This document shows positions 1-5,581 of a stretch of DNA of 5,581 nucleotides, piece by piece. Both the position numbers and the translations under genes were made by a program. Numbering within the stretch: position 1 is the first letter of the stretch; each line of letters opens with the position of its first letter. Under the pieces are notes generated by a model, which was not told the DNA's origin, searched no databases, and saw only the letters and a program-made list of their open reading frames with translations. This DNA comes from an uncultured Paracoccaceae bacterium (GTDB lineage: Bacteria; Pseudomonadota; Alphaproteobacteria; Rhodobacterales; Rhodobacteraceae). Location: NCBI GenBank assembly GCA_937927885.1, contig CALEZJ010000347.1, forward strand, positions 1-5,581, given 5' to 3'.

Positions 1-258
1 GAGTTCCAGGCCACGCGTCGAGAACTTGGCCGGTTCATTCAGGGCCTCGAACTGGGCGATCTGAATTATGGCGCCCGCATCATCGAGGGCGTCGGCGCGG
101 ATGCCATCGCCGGTTTTGTGCAGCAAGCAAAGCCCGATCTTCTGGTGATCGGCACGCGCGGGCTCTCGGGGATCAAGCGTGTGTTTCTTGGCAGTGTCGC
201 GCAGGATCTGATGGGTAGCGTCGAGATCGACGTGCTGGCGGTTCCGCCCCAGGGATGA
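1..258 (+). CDS. Universal stress protein (UspA family), C-terminal part
   Basis: The window opens inside this gene; 85 residues remain, in frame 1, ending at TGA 256-258. UspA domains are usually about 140 residues, so roughly the N-terminal 40% or more lies upstream. The fragment contains the family's nucleotide-binding signature G-2x-G-9x-G-S exactly: GTRG at fragment residues 51-54, nine residues, then GS at 64-65. It is preceded by the typical strand PDLLVIGTRG and followed by the final strand (DVLAVPP). Proteins with this signature bind ATP or AMP in the cytoplasm and act in stress survival or as nucleotide sensors of transporters; which applies here is not visible. The next gene, a permease, starts 47 bases later with no obvious terminator between them, so co-transcription is likely. 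I cannot tell whether the missing part is one domain or a tandem Usp. Confidence 0.9.
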   Translation, partial: EFQATRRELGRFIQGLELGDLNYGARIIEGVGADAIAGFVQQAKPDLLVIGTRGLSGIKRVFLGSVAQDLMGSVEIDVLAVPPQG

Positions 259-305
259 GACGCCCGCGAGCCCATCGGCCCCTGACTGACTGCGAGGTCT
301 GATCC

Positions 306-2135
306 ATGTCCCCTCTTGCGATGGTGCTGGCCCTGCTGGGCGCGGCGGTGGTCATGTTCGCGCTTAACCGTCCGCGCATGGATGTGGTGGCGGTGATCAT
401 GATGGTCGCGCTGCCGATGACCGGCGTCATCACCATGTCCGAGGCGCTGGTGGGCCTGTCGGACCCGAACATTGTGCTGATCGCGGCTCTGTTCGTGATC
501 GGCGAGGCGCTGGTGCGTACCGGCGTCGCGCAGCGCCTGGGCGATTGGCTGACGGCGCGAGCCGGAGCCAGCGAGGCGAAGCTGATCTTCCTCTTGATGG
601 TGATCGTGGCAGGCGTCGGGTCGTTCATGTCCTCGACCGGGGTGGTGGCGATCTTCATTCCGATCGTGCTGCGCATCGCCCGCAACGCCCGCATCCCTGC
701 GGGCCGGTTGATGATGCCGCTGTCGATGGCCGCGCTGATCAGCGGGATGATGACGCTGGTCGCCACCGCGCCCAATCTGGTCGTCCATTCCGAACTGATG
801 CGGCAGGGGCACGAGGGCTTTGGTTTCTTCGCCTTCACCCCCTTTGGCGTCCCGGTCCTGGTGCTGGCCATCCTTTACATGCTGGTCGCGCGCCGCTTCC
901 TCGCCCCGGGCAAGGCGCCGGAATTGCCCGAGCGTGCCGCCCTGACAGGTTGGGTCGCGGATTACGATTTGGCCGGGCGCGAGCATCGGTTGCGGTTGCG
1001 ACCCGGCTCCGCTCTCGCAGGCAAGCGGCTGGATGCGCTGGACCTTCGTGCCAGTGCAGGCATCAACATTATTGCGATCGAACGCGGTAGCCGGTTTCGC
1101 CGCAAACTGATCCATCCACGCGCCGAGACTGTGCTTGAGGCAGGCGACATCCTGCTGATCGACCGGCGCGCGAACGGTGCATCGGGCTTCGATCTCGACA
1201 CCTTCGCACAGGCGCACGATCTGATCGCGCTGCCGGTCTCTGGCCAGTGGTTCACCGACACGAGACAGGAAATCGGCATGGCGCAGATCATCGTGCCGCC
1301 GACCTCGCGCCTGATCGGCAAGACGATTACGCAGGCCCGCTTTCGCAGCACCTATGACCTGTCGGTCATCGGCATGAAGCACGGCACGAAACCCGTTCCC
1401 ATGGACGTGATCGACGAGCCCTTGCGCGCCGGCGACACGCTGCTGACCGTCGGCCCCTGGCGTGCGATCCGCAAGCTGGCGGACGAGCGCCGCGATCTGG
1501 TGCTGCTGGACCTGCCTGCGGAATCTGATGAAGCAGTGCCCGCCCGCCACCGCGCCCCGCTGGCCGTCGGCGTCCTGGTGCTGGTGGTGGTGCTGATGGT
1601 CTGGGGGATCGTTCCGAACGTGCAGGCAGCGCTGTTCGGTTGCCTGTTACTGGGGCTCTTCCGCTGCATCGACATGGCGGGCGCGTATCGCTCGATCCAC
1701 TGGCAGAGCCTGATCCTTATCGTGGGCATGCTGCCGTTTTCGCTGGCGCTACAGCGTACCGGTGGGGTCGAGATCGCCGCGCAGGCACTTCTGGGTGCTC
1801 TGGATGGTGCCTCGCCCCGGCTGGTGCTGGCCGCAATCTTCATTGCCACTGGGCTGCTCGGGCTGTTCATCTCGAACACGGCGACAGCGGTCCTGATGGC
1901 GCCGGTGGCGCTGGCGGTCGCAAGCGCTCTTGAAACCTCTCCCTATCCCTTTGCGATGACCGTCGCGCTGGCAGCCTCGGCTGCCTTCATGACCCCTGTC
2001 TCATCGCCGGTGAACACGCTGGTGGTGGGGCCCGGCAACTACCGATTCTCTGATTTCCTGCGCATCGGCGTGCCGTTTGCAGCGATCTGCATGGCCGCGA
2101 CTGTGGCCCTGGTTCCGCTGGTGCTGCCTTTCTGA
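306..2135 (+). CDS. SLC13/DASS-type anion permease with two central RCK_C (TrkA-C) domains
   Basis: A 609-residue inner-membrane protein. About six or seven hydrophobic segments (residues 4-198) precede a soluble centre (about 205-412), and a second hydrophobic half fills 416-609. The centre contains two RCK_C-like modules, about 220-288 and 310-392, each with the typical run of strands and a closing 'aGD-LL' turn (AGDILLIDR, AGDTLLTVG). The second half has the SLC13 signature Ser-Asn-Thr (523-525) and a conserved TPVSSPVNTLVVGPG stretch (563-577). The matching site in the first half reads Ser-Ser-Thr (109-111). This architecture is known from bacterial, cyanobacterial and algal cation-coupled transporters, some of which carry sulfate; the substrate here is inferred from the sulfate ABC genes downstream and is not proven. 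The ATG at 306 is supported by GAGG at 294-297, eight bases upstream. The upstream Usp gene may be in the same operon. Dicarboxylate, arsenite or other anions are alternatives. Confidence 0.85.
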   Translation: MSPLAMVLALLGAAVVMFALNRPRMDVVAVIMMVALPMTGVITMSEALVGLSDPNIVLIAALFVIGEALVRTGVAQRLGDWLTARAGASEAKLIFLLMVIVAGVGSFMSSTGVVAIFIPIVLRIARNARIPAGRLMMPLSMAALISGMMTLVATAPNLVVHSELMRQGHEGFGFFAFTPFGVPVLVLAILYMLVARRFLAPGKAPELPERAALTGWVADYDLAGREHRLRLRPGSALAGKRLDALDLRASAGINIIAIERGSRFRRKLIHPRAETVLEAGDILLIDRRANGASGFDLDTFAQAHDLIALPVSGQWFTDTRQEIGMAQIIVPPTSRLIGKTITQARFRSTYDLSVIGMKHGTKPVPMDVIDEPLRAGDTLLTVGPWRAIRKLADERRDLVLLDLPAESDEAVPARHRAPLAVGVLVLVVVLMVWGIVPNVQAALFGCLLLGLFRCIDMAGAYRSIHWQSLILIVGMLPFSLALQRTGGVEIAAQALLGALDGASPRLVLAAIFIATGLLGLFISNTATAVLMAPVALAVASALETSPYPFAMTVALAASAAFMTPVSSPVNTLVVGPGNYRFSDFLRIGVPFAAICMAATVALVPLVLPF

Positions 2136-2471
2136 GGTCAGGACGCTGCCGGGGTTCGGGCGGCGTGCCAACCCATCCGGGCGTGCAGCGGGAGGCCACT
2201 AAAGGCGATGGCCCGACCCAGATCGCCCTGTGTGCCAGCGCGGCGCCCCGGGGTGATGATGCGGCCCGCCCGCACCGGGTGAAGACTGCTCCCGGCTGCC
2301 ATCGCAGACAGCTTCTTTGGCACCCTCGTCAGGGGCGGGTGCAGGCCGGGGTTCTGGTTTGCAAAACGCGGCCTGGGTTCCCGAAAGCAGTGCCAATCGG
2401 GCGCCATGATACACGACTGGCCAGCGCGTGATTTCTATTGAGCCGCAGTTCGACCGGTCGTATTCAGGGCC
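2136..2471. other. 336-base gap between permease and Rrf2 gene; no recognisable gene
   Basis: Open frames cross this stretch on both strands, which is common in GC-rich DNA where stops are rare. None has a convincing ribosome-binding site or a protein sequence I recognise. Apart from the hairpin at the left end, I see a dyad GCACCC (2320-2325) / GGGTGC (2337-2342) with an 11-base spacer and a short palindrome CACCGGGTG at 2273-2281. I do not recognise a tRNA, a known riboswitch core or insertion-sequence ends. The promoter of the Rrf2 gene should lie in the right-hand part, perhaps near the less GC-rich stretch 2404-2465, but I see no confident -35/-10 pair. The region could be a decayed gene or an unidentified RNA; I cannot decide. 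Confidence 0.4.
2143..2166 (+). terminator. Hairpin just after the permease gene; possible terminator
   Basis: Eight bases after the permease stop, ACGCTGCC (2143-2150) pairs with GGCGGCGT (2159-2166) around an eight-base loop. This is an 8-bp GC-rich stem with one G-T wobble. No T-run follows, so it is not a classic intrinsic terminator. It may be a weak terminator or an mRNA 3'-end stabiliser, and in DNA this rich in GC it could be chance. Confidence 0.35.
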
Positions 2472-2936
2472 ATGATCACGCAGAAGATGAAATATGCCCT
2501 GAAAGCCCTGATGGAACTTGCCACGGAGCGTGCGGGCGAGGGCAGGCCCCTGCGGATCGAGGAGATCGCCACTAGGTCGGGCACGCCGAAGCGGTTTCTG
2601 GAGCATATCCTGCTCGAGGTCCGCAATGCCGGTTTCATCGCCTCGGTCCGCGGGCGGCATGGCGGCTATGTGCTGATCAAGAACCCTCGTGAAGTATCGC
2701 TGAGCGAGTTGATGCGGCTGATCGACGGGCCAATCGCCCCTCTGCCCTGCCTGTCGCGGCGGGCCTACCAGCGCTGCGAGGACTGCCCGGACGAAGAAAA
2801 CTGCCGCCTGCGCAAGGTCTTTGGCCAGGTGTTCTGGTCCTACCTGGTGCTGATCGACTCGCTGACCCTGGCCGATCTTGTCGGCCCTGCCGAATCGGCC
2901 AAATCCACCGAAGCGGCCCGGCAACTGGAGGTTTGA
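2472..2936 (+). CDS. Rrf2-family transcriptional regulator with four-cysteine cluster
   Basis: A 154-residue DNA-binding regulator of the normal Rrf2 size. The N-terminus (MKYALKALMELA, from residue 6) matches the first helix of this winged-helix family. The recognition region is at about 28-55 (IEEIATRSGTPKRFLEHILL), and the wing RGRHGGYVL (60-68) is highly characteristic. In the effector loop the cysteines are Cys93, Cys102, Cys105 and Cys111 (C-x8-C-x2-C-x5-C). Family members such as IscR, NsrR, RirA and CymR sense Fe-S clusters, NO, iron or cysteine status. The cysteines suggest a metal cluster or redox sensor here, but their spacing differs from the C-x5-C-x5-C of E. coli IscR, so it should not simply be called IscR. 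The next gene, 162 bases on, begins a sulfate importer operon, which makes that operon a likely target. The start at 2472 has only AGGG two bases upstream (2466-2469), so initiation may be weak or leaderless; Met6 is an alternative. Confidence 0.93.
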   Translation: MITQKMKYALKALMELATERAGEGRPLRIEEIATRSGTPKRFLEHILLEVRNAGFIASVRGRHGGYVLIKNPREVSLSELMRLIDGPIAPLPCLSRRAYQRCEDCPDEENCRLRKVFGQVFWSYLVLIDSLTLADLVGPAESAKSTEAARQLEV

Positions 2937-2959
2937 CCCCAGTTTCGCGCGTCGGCCCC

Positions 2960-2993
2960 TGTCGTGGGAGAATGATCCTCTCTTTTCACGACA
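2960..2993. repeat. Imperfect hairpin/inverted repeat after the Rrf2 gene
   Basis: TGTCGTG (2960-2966) and CACGACA (2987-2993) are perfect inverted arms. Inside them GAGA (2968-2971) pairs with TCTC (2979-2982), leaving a seven-base loop and a TTT bulge on the right side. It begins 24 bases after the Rrf2 stop. It could be an operator dyad, or an RNA hairpin ending the Rrf2 transcript, but no T-run follows the right arm. Confidence 0.55.
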
Positions 2994-3024
2994 AACTTTG
3001 ACGTGATTATTTCATTGATTTTCT

Positions 3025-3039
3025 CGACTACCTCTGTCG
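3025..3039. promoter_or_regulatory. IscR-type-1-like dyad, candidate Rrf2 site
   Basis: CGACT-N5-TGTCG has arms CGAC/GTCG separated by seven bases. The core of the E. coli IscR type 1 site is YGACT-N5-AGTCR, and this sequence fits nine of those ten defined positions. It overlaps the third TGTCGT word. Outer positions of the IscR consensus are not matched, and a 15-base partial match is weak evidence alone. It is listed because an Rrf2 gene lies immediately upstream. Confidence 0.25.
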
Positions 3040-3055
3040 TGATTGTCGTCATGAA

Positions 3056-3076
3056 GGGGCGGTGATCTGTCGCCCC
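3056..3076 (+). other. GC-rich hairpin in the probable leader of sbp
   Basis: GGGGCG (3056-3061) and CGCCCC (3071-3076) are perfect inverted arms with a nine-base spacer; two G-T wobbles can extend the stem inward to leave a five-base loop. It ends 22 bases before the sbp start codon and upstream of the purine-rich GAGAGAG (3088-3094) that serves as ribosome-binding site. It could tune translation, protect the mRNA 5' end or act as an attenuator. No T-run follows, and no known riboswitch is recognised. Confidence 0.4.
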
Positions 3077-3098
3077 GCTGCCTGAACGAGAGAGCGCC

Positions 3099-4178
3099 AT
3101 GTCCCTGATCCAGTTCCTTGCCCGCCTTTTGCCTGAGTTTCCCGAAGAGGACCTTCGCGCCCTCCGCGTCGAGCGTCGGCCCTTCCAGTTCTGGCCGATG
3201 ATGGCGGCAGGGACGCTTGCCTTTGGGGTGGCCAGTGGCGCCGCGCCCTCTGCGGCGCAAACGCTTTTGAACGTCAGCTACGATCCGACGCGCGAGCTTT
3301 ACCGGGAATACAACGCGTGGTTCGCCGACTGGTGGGTGGCGCAGGGCAACCCGCGGCCCGAGATCCAGACCTCGCATGGCGGATCGGGGGCGCAGGCCCG
3401 TGCGGTGATCGATGGGCTGGGCGCGCAGGTGGTGACGCTGGCCCTTGCCGGGGACATCGACGCCATCGCCTCGCGGACGGACCGGATCCCGGCGGACTGG
3501 CAGCAGGCCTTCCCGCACAATTCCTCGCCCTATACCTCGACGATCGTGTTCCTTGTGCGCGAGGGCAACCCCGAGAACATCCAGGACTGGGATGACCTGA
3601 TCCGCGACGGGATCGAGGTGATCACCCCCAACCCCAAGACCAGCGGCGGCGCACGGTGGAACTACCTGGCCGCCTGGGGCTACGCGCAAGAAAACGGTCT
3701 CGACCCGCGCGAATTCGTGGGCGCCATCTATCGCAACGTGCCGGTTCTGGACACTGCGGCGCGCGGATCGACCACGACCTTCGTGCAGCGCGGTCTGGGC
3801 GATGTGCTGCTGGCCTGGGAGAACGAGGCCTATCTGGCGCTCGCCGAACTGGGCGAGGATCAGTTCGACATCATTGTCCCCTCGATCTCTGTGCTGGCCG
3901 AACCTCCCGTTGCGCTTGTCCCGGGCAACATCACCGATGATGCGACCCGGGCGCTTGCCACGGCCTATCTGGAACAGCTCTATTCCCCCGAGGGTCAGGC
4001 CATCGCGCTTCGCCACTACTACCGCGCCTGGGATACCTCGGCCGCGGCGCCCGAGGATGTCGCCCGCTTTCCCGAGGTGAACCGGCTGTCCATCGACTAC
4101 TTCGGCGGCTGGGCGGTCGCGCAGCCCGAGCATTTCGCCGATGGCGGGATCTTTGACCAGATCTACCAGGGGCAGTGA
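3099..4178 (+). CDS. sbp: Sulfate ABC transporter periplasmic substrate-binding protein
   Basis: A 359-residue exported protein that captures sulfate (possibly thiosulfate) in the periplasm and delivers it to CysT/CysW. The mature part starts near residue 54 and opens with the family hallmark LLNVSYDPTRELY (56-68). It also has SHGGSG (92-97), the signature NPKTSGGAR (178-186) and LLAWENEA (237-244). These segments carry the residues that hold sulfate in the Salmonella protein: the early Asp, Ser and Ser-Gly-Gly backbone positions, and Trp (here Trp240). DPTRELY, TSTIVFLVREGNP and NPKTSGGARWNYLAAWGYA resemble Sbp rather than CysP, which has DVSREL and NPKTSGNAR. Oddly, about 33 residues rich in charge precede the hydrophobic signal core (about 33-53), including Arg26-Arg27-Pro-Phe-Gln, so export may be by the Tat route. 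ATG 3099 is chosen for its purine-rich site at 3088-3094; Met34 and Met35 are alternatives but would leave the signal without positive charge. Confidence 0.96.
   Translation: MSLIQFLARLLPEFPEEDLRALRVERRPFQFWPMMAAGTLAFGVASGAAPSAAQTLLNVSYDPTRELYREYNAWFADWWVAQGNPRPEIQTSHGGSGAQARAVIDGLGAQVVTLALAGDIDAIASRTDRIPADWQQAFPHNSSPYTSTIVFLVREGNPENIQDWDDLIRDGIEVITPNPKTSGGARWNYLAAWGYAQENGLDPREFVGAIYRNVPVLDTAARGSTTTFVQRGLGDVLLAWENEAYLALAELGEDQFDIIVPSISVLAEPPVALVPGNITDDATRALATAYLEQLYSPEGQAIALRHYYRAWDTSAAAPEDVARFPEVNRLSIDYFGGWAVAQPEHFADGGIFDQIYQGQ
4168..4172 (+). promoter_or_regulatory. Shine-Dalgarno sequence that sets the cysT start
   Basis: AGGGG lies inside the last codons of sbp, seven bases before GTG 4180-4182. 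It supports that GTG as the cysT start instead of the in-frame ATG at 4141, which would overlap sbp by 38 bases, and it suggests translational coupling between the two genes. Confidence 0.75.
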
Positions 4179-4179
4179 C

Positions 4180-5031
4180 GTGACGGCCCGCCCCTTCAGC
4201 CTGCGGGCGCCCACCCCGATGCCGGGGTGGGGGCTGTCCTTCGGAATTCTGCTGACCATGCTGTCGGTGGTGGTCCTGATCCCCATGGCTGTGCTCTTGT
4301 GGCGCGGCTTTGTGGGCTTTGGCGCGGCCGAGATGTGGGCCGTGGTCAACCGGCCCCGGGTCTGGAATGCGCTGGAACTCAGCTTTCGCGCCGCGCTGAT
4401 CGCCTCGCTCTTCAACCTGGTGTTTGGCGTGCTGTTGGCCTGGGTGCTGGTGCGCTATCGTTTCCCCGGCAAGCGGCTGATCGACGCTGCCGTGGACCTG
4501 CCCTTTGCCTTGCCCACCGCCGTGGCGGGCATTGCCCTGACCGCGATTTATGCGCCGAACGGCGTGTTCGGGTCGGTGATCCGCGACATGTTCGGCATCC
4601 GCGTGGCCTATACCGAGCTTGGCATCTGGATCGCGCTGATCTTCGTGGGCCTGCCTTTCGTCGTGCGCACCGTGCAGCCCGTGATCGAGGAGATCGACCG
4701 CGAGACCGAGGAGGCATCGGCCACGCTGGGCGCCAGCCGCCTGCGCACGCTGACGAATGTGATCCTGCCGATGCTGGCACCCGCCGCGCTGACCGGTTTC
4801 GCCTTGGCGCTGGCGCGGTCGGTGGGAGAATACGGGTCGGTCATCTTTATCGCGGGCAATCTGCCGGGCGTGACCGAGATTGCGCCCCTCCTCATCGTCA
4901 TCCGGCTGGAGGAGTTCGACTATGACGGCGCCGTCGCCGTCGCCATCGCGATGCTGGCGATTTCCTTCGCGCTGCTTTTGGCCATCAACCTGATCCAGAT
5001 CTGGAGCCGCCGCCGCATGGGCGCGGTGTGA
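4180..5031 (+). CDS. cysT: Sulfate ABC transporter permease CysT (CysU)
   Basis: A 283-residue inner-membrane subunit that, with CysW, forms the sulfate channel. The GTG start follows the sbp stop by one base; this gives a length close to the 277 residues of E. coli CysT, whereas the in-frame ATG at 4141 would add 13 unlikely residues. Hydrophobic segments lie near 20-41, 69-92, 107-124, 147-165, 200-217, 231-242 and 251-275. The permease signature loop that contacts the ATPase is EEASATLGASRLRTL, ending in ILP (residues 177-197). Typical CysT wording includes LPFALPTAVAGIALTAIYAPNG (split across 107-128) and SVGEYGSVIFIAGN (214-227). The gene is flanked by sbp and cysW in the usual order and will be co-transcribed with them. 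Related molybdate permeases (ModB) share the fold, but the neighbours and these segments favour sulfate. Confidence 0.95.
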   Translation: MTARPFSLRAPTPMPGWGLSFGILLTMLSVVVLIPMAVLLWRGFVGFGAAEMWAVVNRPRVWNALELSFRAALIASLFNLVFGVLLAWVLVRYRFPGKRLIDAAVDLPFALPTAVAGIALTAIYAPNGVFGSVIRDMFGIRVAYTELGIWIALIFVGLPFVVRTVQPVIEEIDRETEEASATLGASRLRTLTNVILPMLAPAALTGFALALARSVGEYGSVIFIAGNLPGVTEIAPLLIVIRLEEFDYDGAVAVAIAMLAISFALLLAINLIQIWSRRRMGAV

Positions 5032-5042
5032 GCGAGGGAACC

Positions 5043-5581
5043 ATGACCGACATCCCCCAAACCCGCTGGCGCCCTGCCACCACCGAGCCGCCCCTGGTGA
5101 AATGGACCCTGATCGCGCTGTGCCTCGCGGTGCTGGGGGTGCTGCTCTTTGCGCCCCTGATCGCGGTCCTTGACGAGGCGCTGCGGCGGGGCTGGGCCTT
5201 TGCGCTGACCTCGCTGGGCGACCGTGACGCGCAGGCGGCAATCTGGCTGACGATCAAGGTCGCGGCGGTGGTCGTGCCGCTGAATGTGGTCTTTGGTATC
5301 GCCGCCGCCTGGGCGATCACGAAATTTGACTGGCGCGGCAAGGCGTGGGTGATCACGCTGATCGACCTGCCGTTTTCGGTTTCCCCGGTGGTCGTGGGGC
5401 TGATGTTCGTGCTGATGTTCGGGGCGAATTCGTCGCTTGGCGCCTGGCTGGTGGCCAGCGGTTTCCCCATCGTCTTCGCCGTGCCCGGAATCGTGCTGGC
5501 GACGCTGTTCATCACCTTCCCCTTCATTGCCCGCGAACTGATCCCGGTCATGCTGGAACAGGGCAAGACCGAGGAAGAGGC
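5043..5581 (+). CDS. cysW: Sulfate ABC transporter permease CysW, N-terminal part
   Basis: The gene runs off the right end; 179 complete codons plus two bases are present, against about 290 residues in the family. The start ATG lies 11 bases after the cysT stop and is preceded by GAGGGA (5034-5039), a good ribosome-binding site. Hydrophobic segments lie near residues 21-43, 67-92, 102-127 and 143-160. Characteristic CysW segments are TKFDWRGK (93-100), LIDLPFSVSPVVVGLMF (106-122) and TFPFIARELIPVM (158-170). The last visible residues, EEEA, are the start of the EAA loop that contacts the ATPase. The protein pairs with CysT in the inner membrane. The ATPase gene cysA is expected next but is not in the window. 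No frameshift or internal stop is seen in the visible part. Confidence 0.95.
   Translation, partial: MTDIPQTRWRPATTEPPLVKWTLIALCLAVLGVLLFAPLIAVLDEALRRGWAFALTSLGDRDAQAAIWLTIKVAAVVVPLNVVFGIAAAWAITKFDWRGKAWVITLIDLPFSVSPVVVGLMFVLMFGANSSLGAWLVASGFPIVFAVPGIVLATLFITFPFIARELIPVMLEQGKTEEE

Larger units (their letters stand above)
2960..3052. promoter_or_regulatory. Probable operator/promoter region of the sulfate importer, with repeated TGTCGT words
   Basis: Within 93 bases the word TGTCGT occurs four times: 2960-2965 (+), 2988-2993 (as ACGACA, - strand), 3035-3040 (+) and 3044-3049 (+). The last two form a 9-bp tandem repeat, TGTCGTGAT then TGTCGTCAT (3035-3052). A further near copy, TGACGTGAT, is at 2999-3007. 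The stretch 2981-3022 is much richer in A and T than its surroundings, as expected for a promoter. TTGACG at 2998-3003 resembles a -35 box, but I see no good -10 box 16-18 bases further on. Repeated words in both orientations ahead of an operon suggest regulator binding, either by the neighbouring Rrf2 protein or by a sulfur-assimilation regulator. The binding protein is inferred. Confidence 0.5.

Noticed and set aside
66..1550. A 494-codon open frame on the minus strand opposite the Usp and permease genes
   Set aside because: Its predicted protein is dominated by Arg, Gln, His and Asp with no domain, typical of the antisense frame of a GC-rich gene. The + strand permease has clear family motifs and a ribosome-binding site.
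2138..2407. An 89-codon minus-strand open frame in the same gap
   Set aside because: I recognise no family, and it has no clear ribosome-binding site. A gene remnant cannot be excluded, so the region is described as unassigned.
2165..2431. An 88-codon + strand open frame in the gap before the Rrf2 gene
   Set aside because: No convincing ribosome-binding site, no recognisable sequence, and competing open frames on the other strand; stops are rare by chance at this GC content.
3051..3065. A tiny frame ATG-AAG-GGG-CGG-TGA (MKGR) in the sbp leader, as a possible regulatory leader peptide
   Set aside because: It has no ribosome-binding site and no cysteine or methionine run of the kind used in sulfur-responsive leader peptides; most likely chance.
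4141..4179. ATG at 4141 as the cysT start
   Set aside because: It would overlap the end of sbp and add 13 residues unlike the family. GTG at 4180 has AGGGG at the right distance and gives the usual length.
3012..4415. A 467-codon minus-strand open frame across sbp and the start of cysT
   Set aside because: It lies opposite two well-recognised genes and its protein has no recognisable motif; it is an antisense shadow.
3931..5241. A 436-codon minus-strand open frame opposite cysT and cysW
   Set aside because: Low-complexity Arg/Gln/His/Gly-rich sequence opposite conserved permease genes; no support as a gene.
1..5581. CRISPR arrays, tRNA or rRNA genes, insertion sequences, prophage or defence genes
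   Set aside because: I saw no regularly spaced repeats, RNA-gene signatures, transposase sequence or terminal inverted repeats. The gene set is that of ordinary transport and regulation.

Overview
The window is GC-rich DNA with the codon use and gene content of an alphaproteobacterium. Protein wording and gene order look like the Rhodobacteraceae (Paracoccus/Rhodobacter type); this is an inference from recognised sequence, not from a search. All genes lie on the + strand.

Layout. (1) Positions 1-258 hold the C-terminal half of a universal stress protein. (2) Positions 306-2135 encode an SLC13-type anion permease carrying two cytosolic RCK_C/TrkA-C domains between its membrane halves. It starts 47 bases after the stress protein and was probably transcribed with it. 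(3) Positions 2136-2471 form a 336-base gap with a hairpin just after the permease and no recognisable gene. (4) Positions 2472-2936 encode an Rrf2-family regulator with four clustered cysteines. (5) Positions 2937-3098 are a partly AT-rich control region with a repeated TGTCGT word in both orientations, a long imperfect hairpin, an IscR-like dyad and a second GC-rich hairpin in the probable leader. (6) Positions 3099-5581 are the start of a sulfate ABC importer operon: the periplasmic binding protein (sbp), then the permeases cysT and cysW. The genes are tightly packed, cysT starts at GTG one base after the sbp stop, and cysW is cut by the window end.

How the parts fit together. Sbp captures sulfate (or thiosulfate) in the periplasm and CysT/CysW form the membrane channel. 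The ATPase CysA is expected just downstream, outside the window. The SLC13/RCK_C protein resembles secondary transporters known to carry sulfate and related anions, so the locus may hold two alternative uptake routes for the same nutrient. The cysteine-bearing Rrf2 protein next to the operon is a natural candidate for a local sulfur, redox or Fe-S sensor controlling it, and the TGTCGT repeats are candidate binding sites.

I see no proof of a wholly new system. The most interesting points are the Rrf2 gene with its repeat-rich control region, and an unusually long signal region with a twin-arginine-like motif on Sbp.
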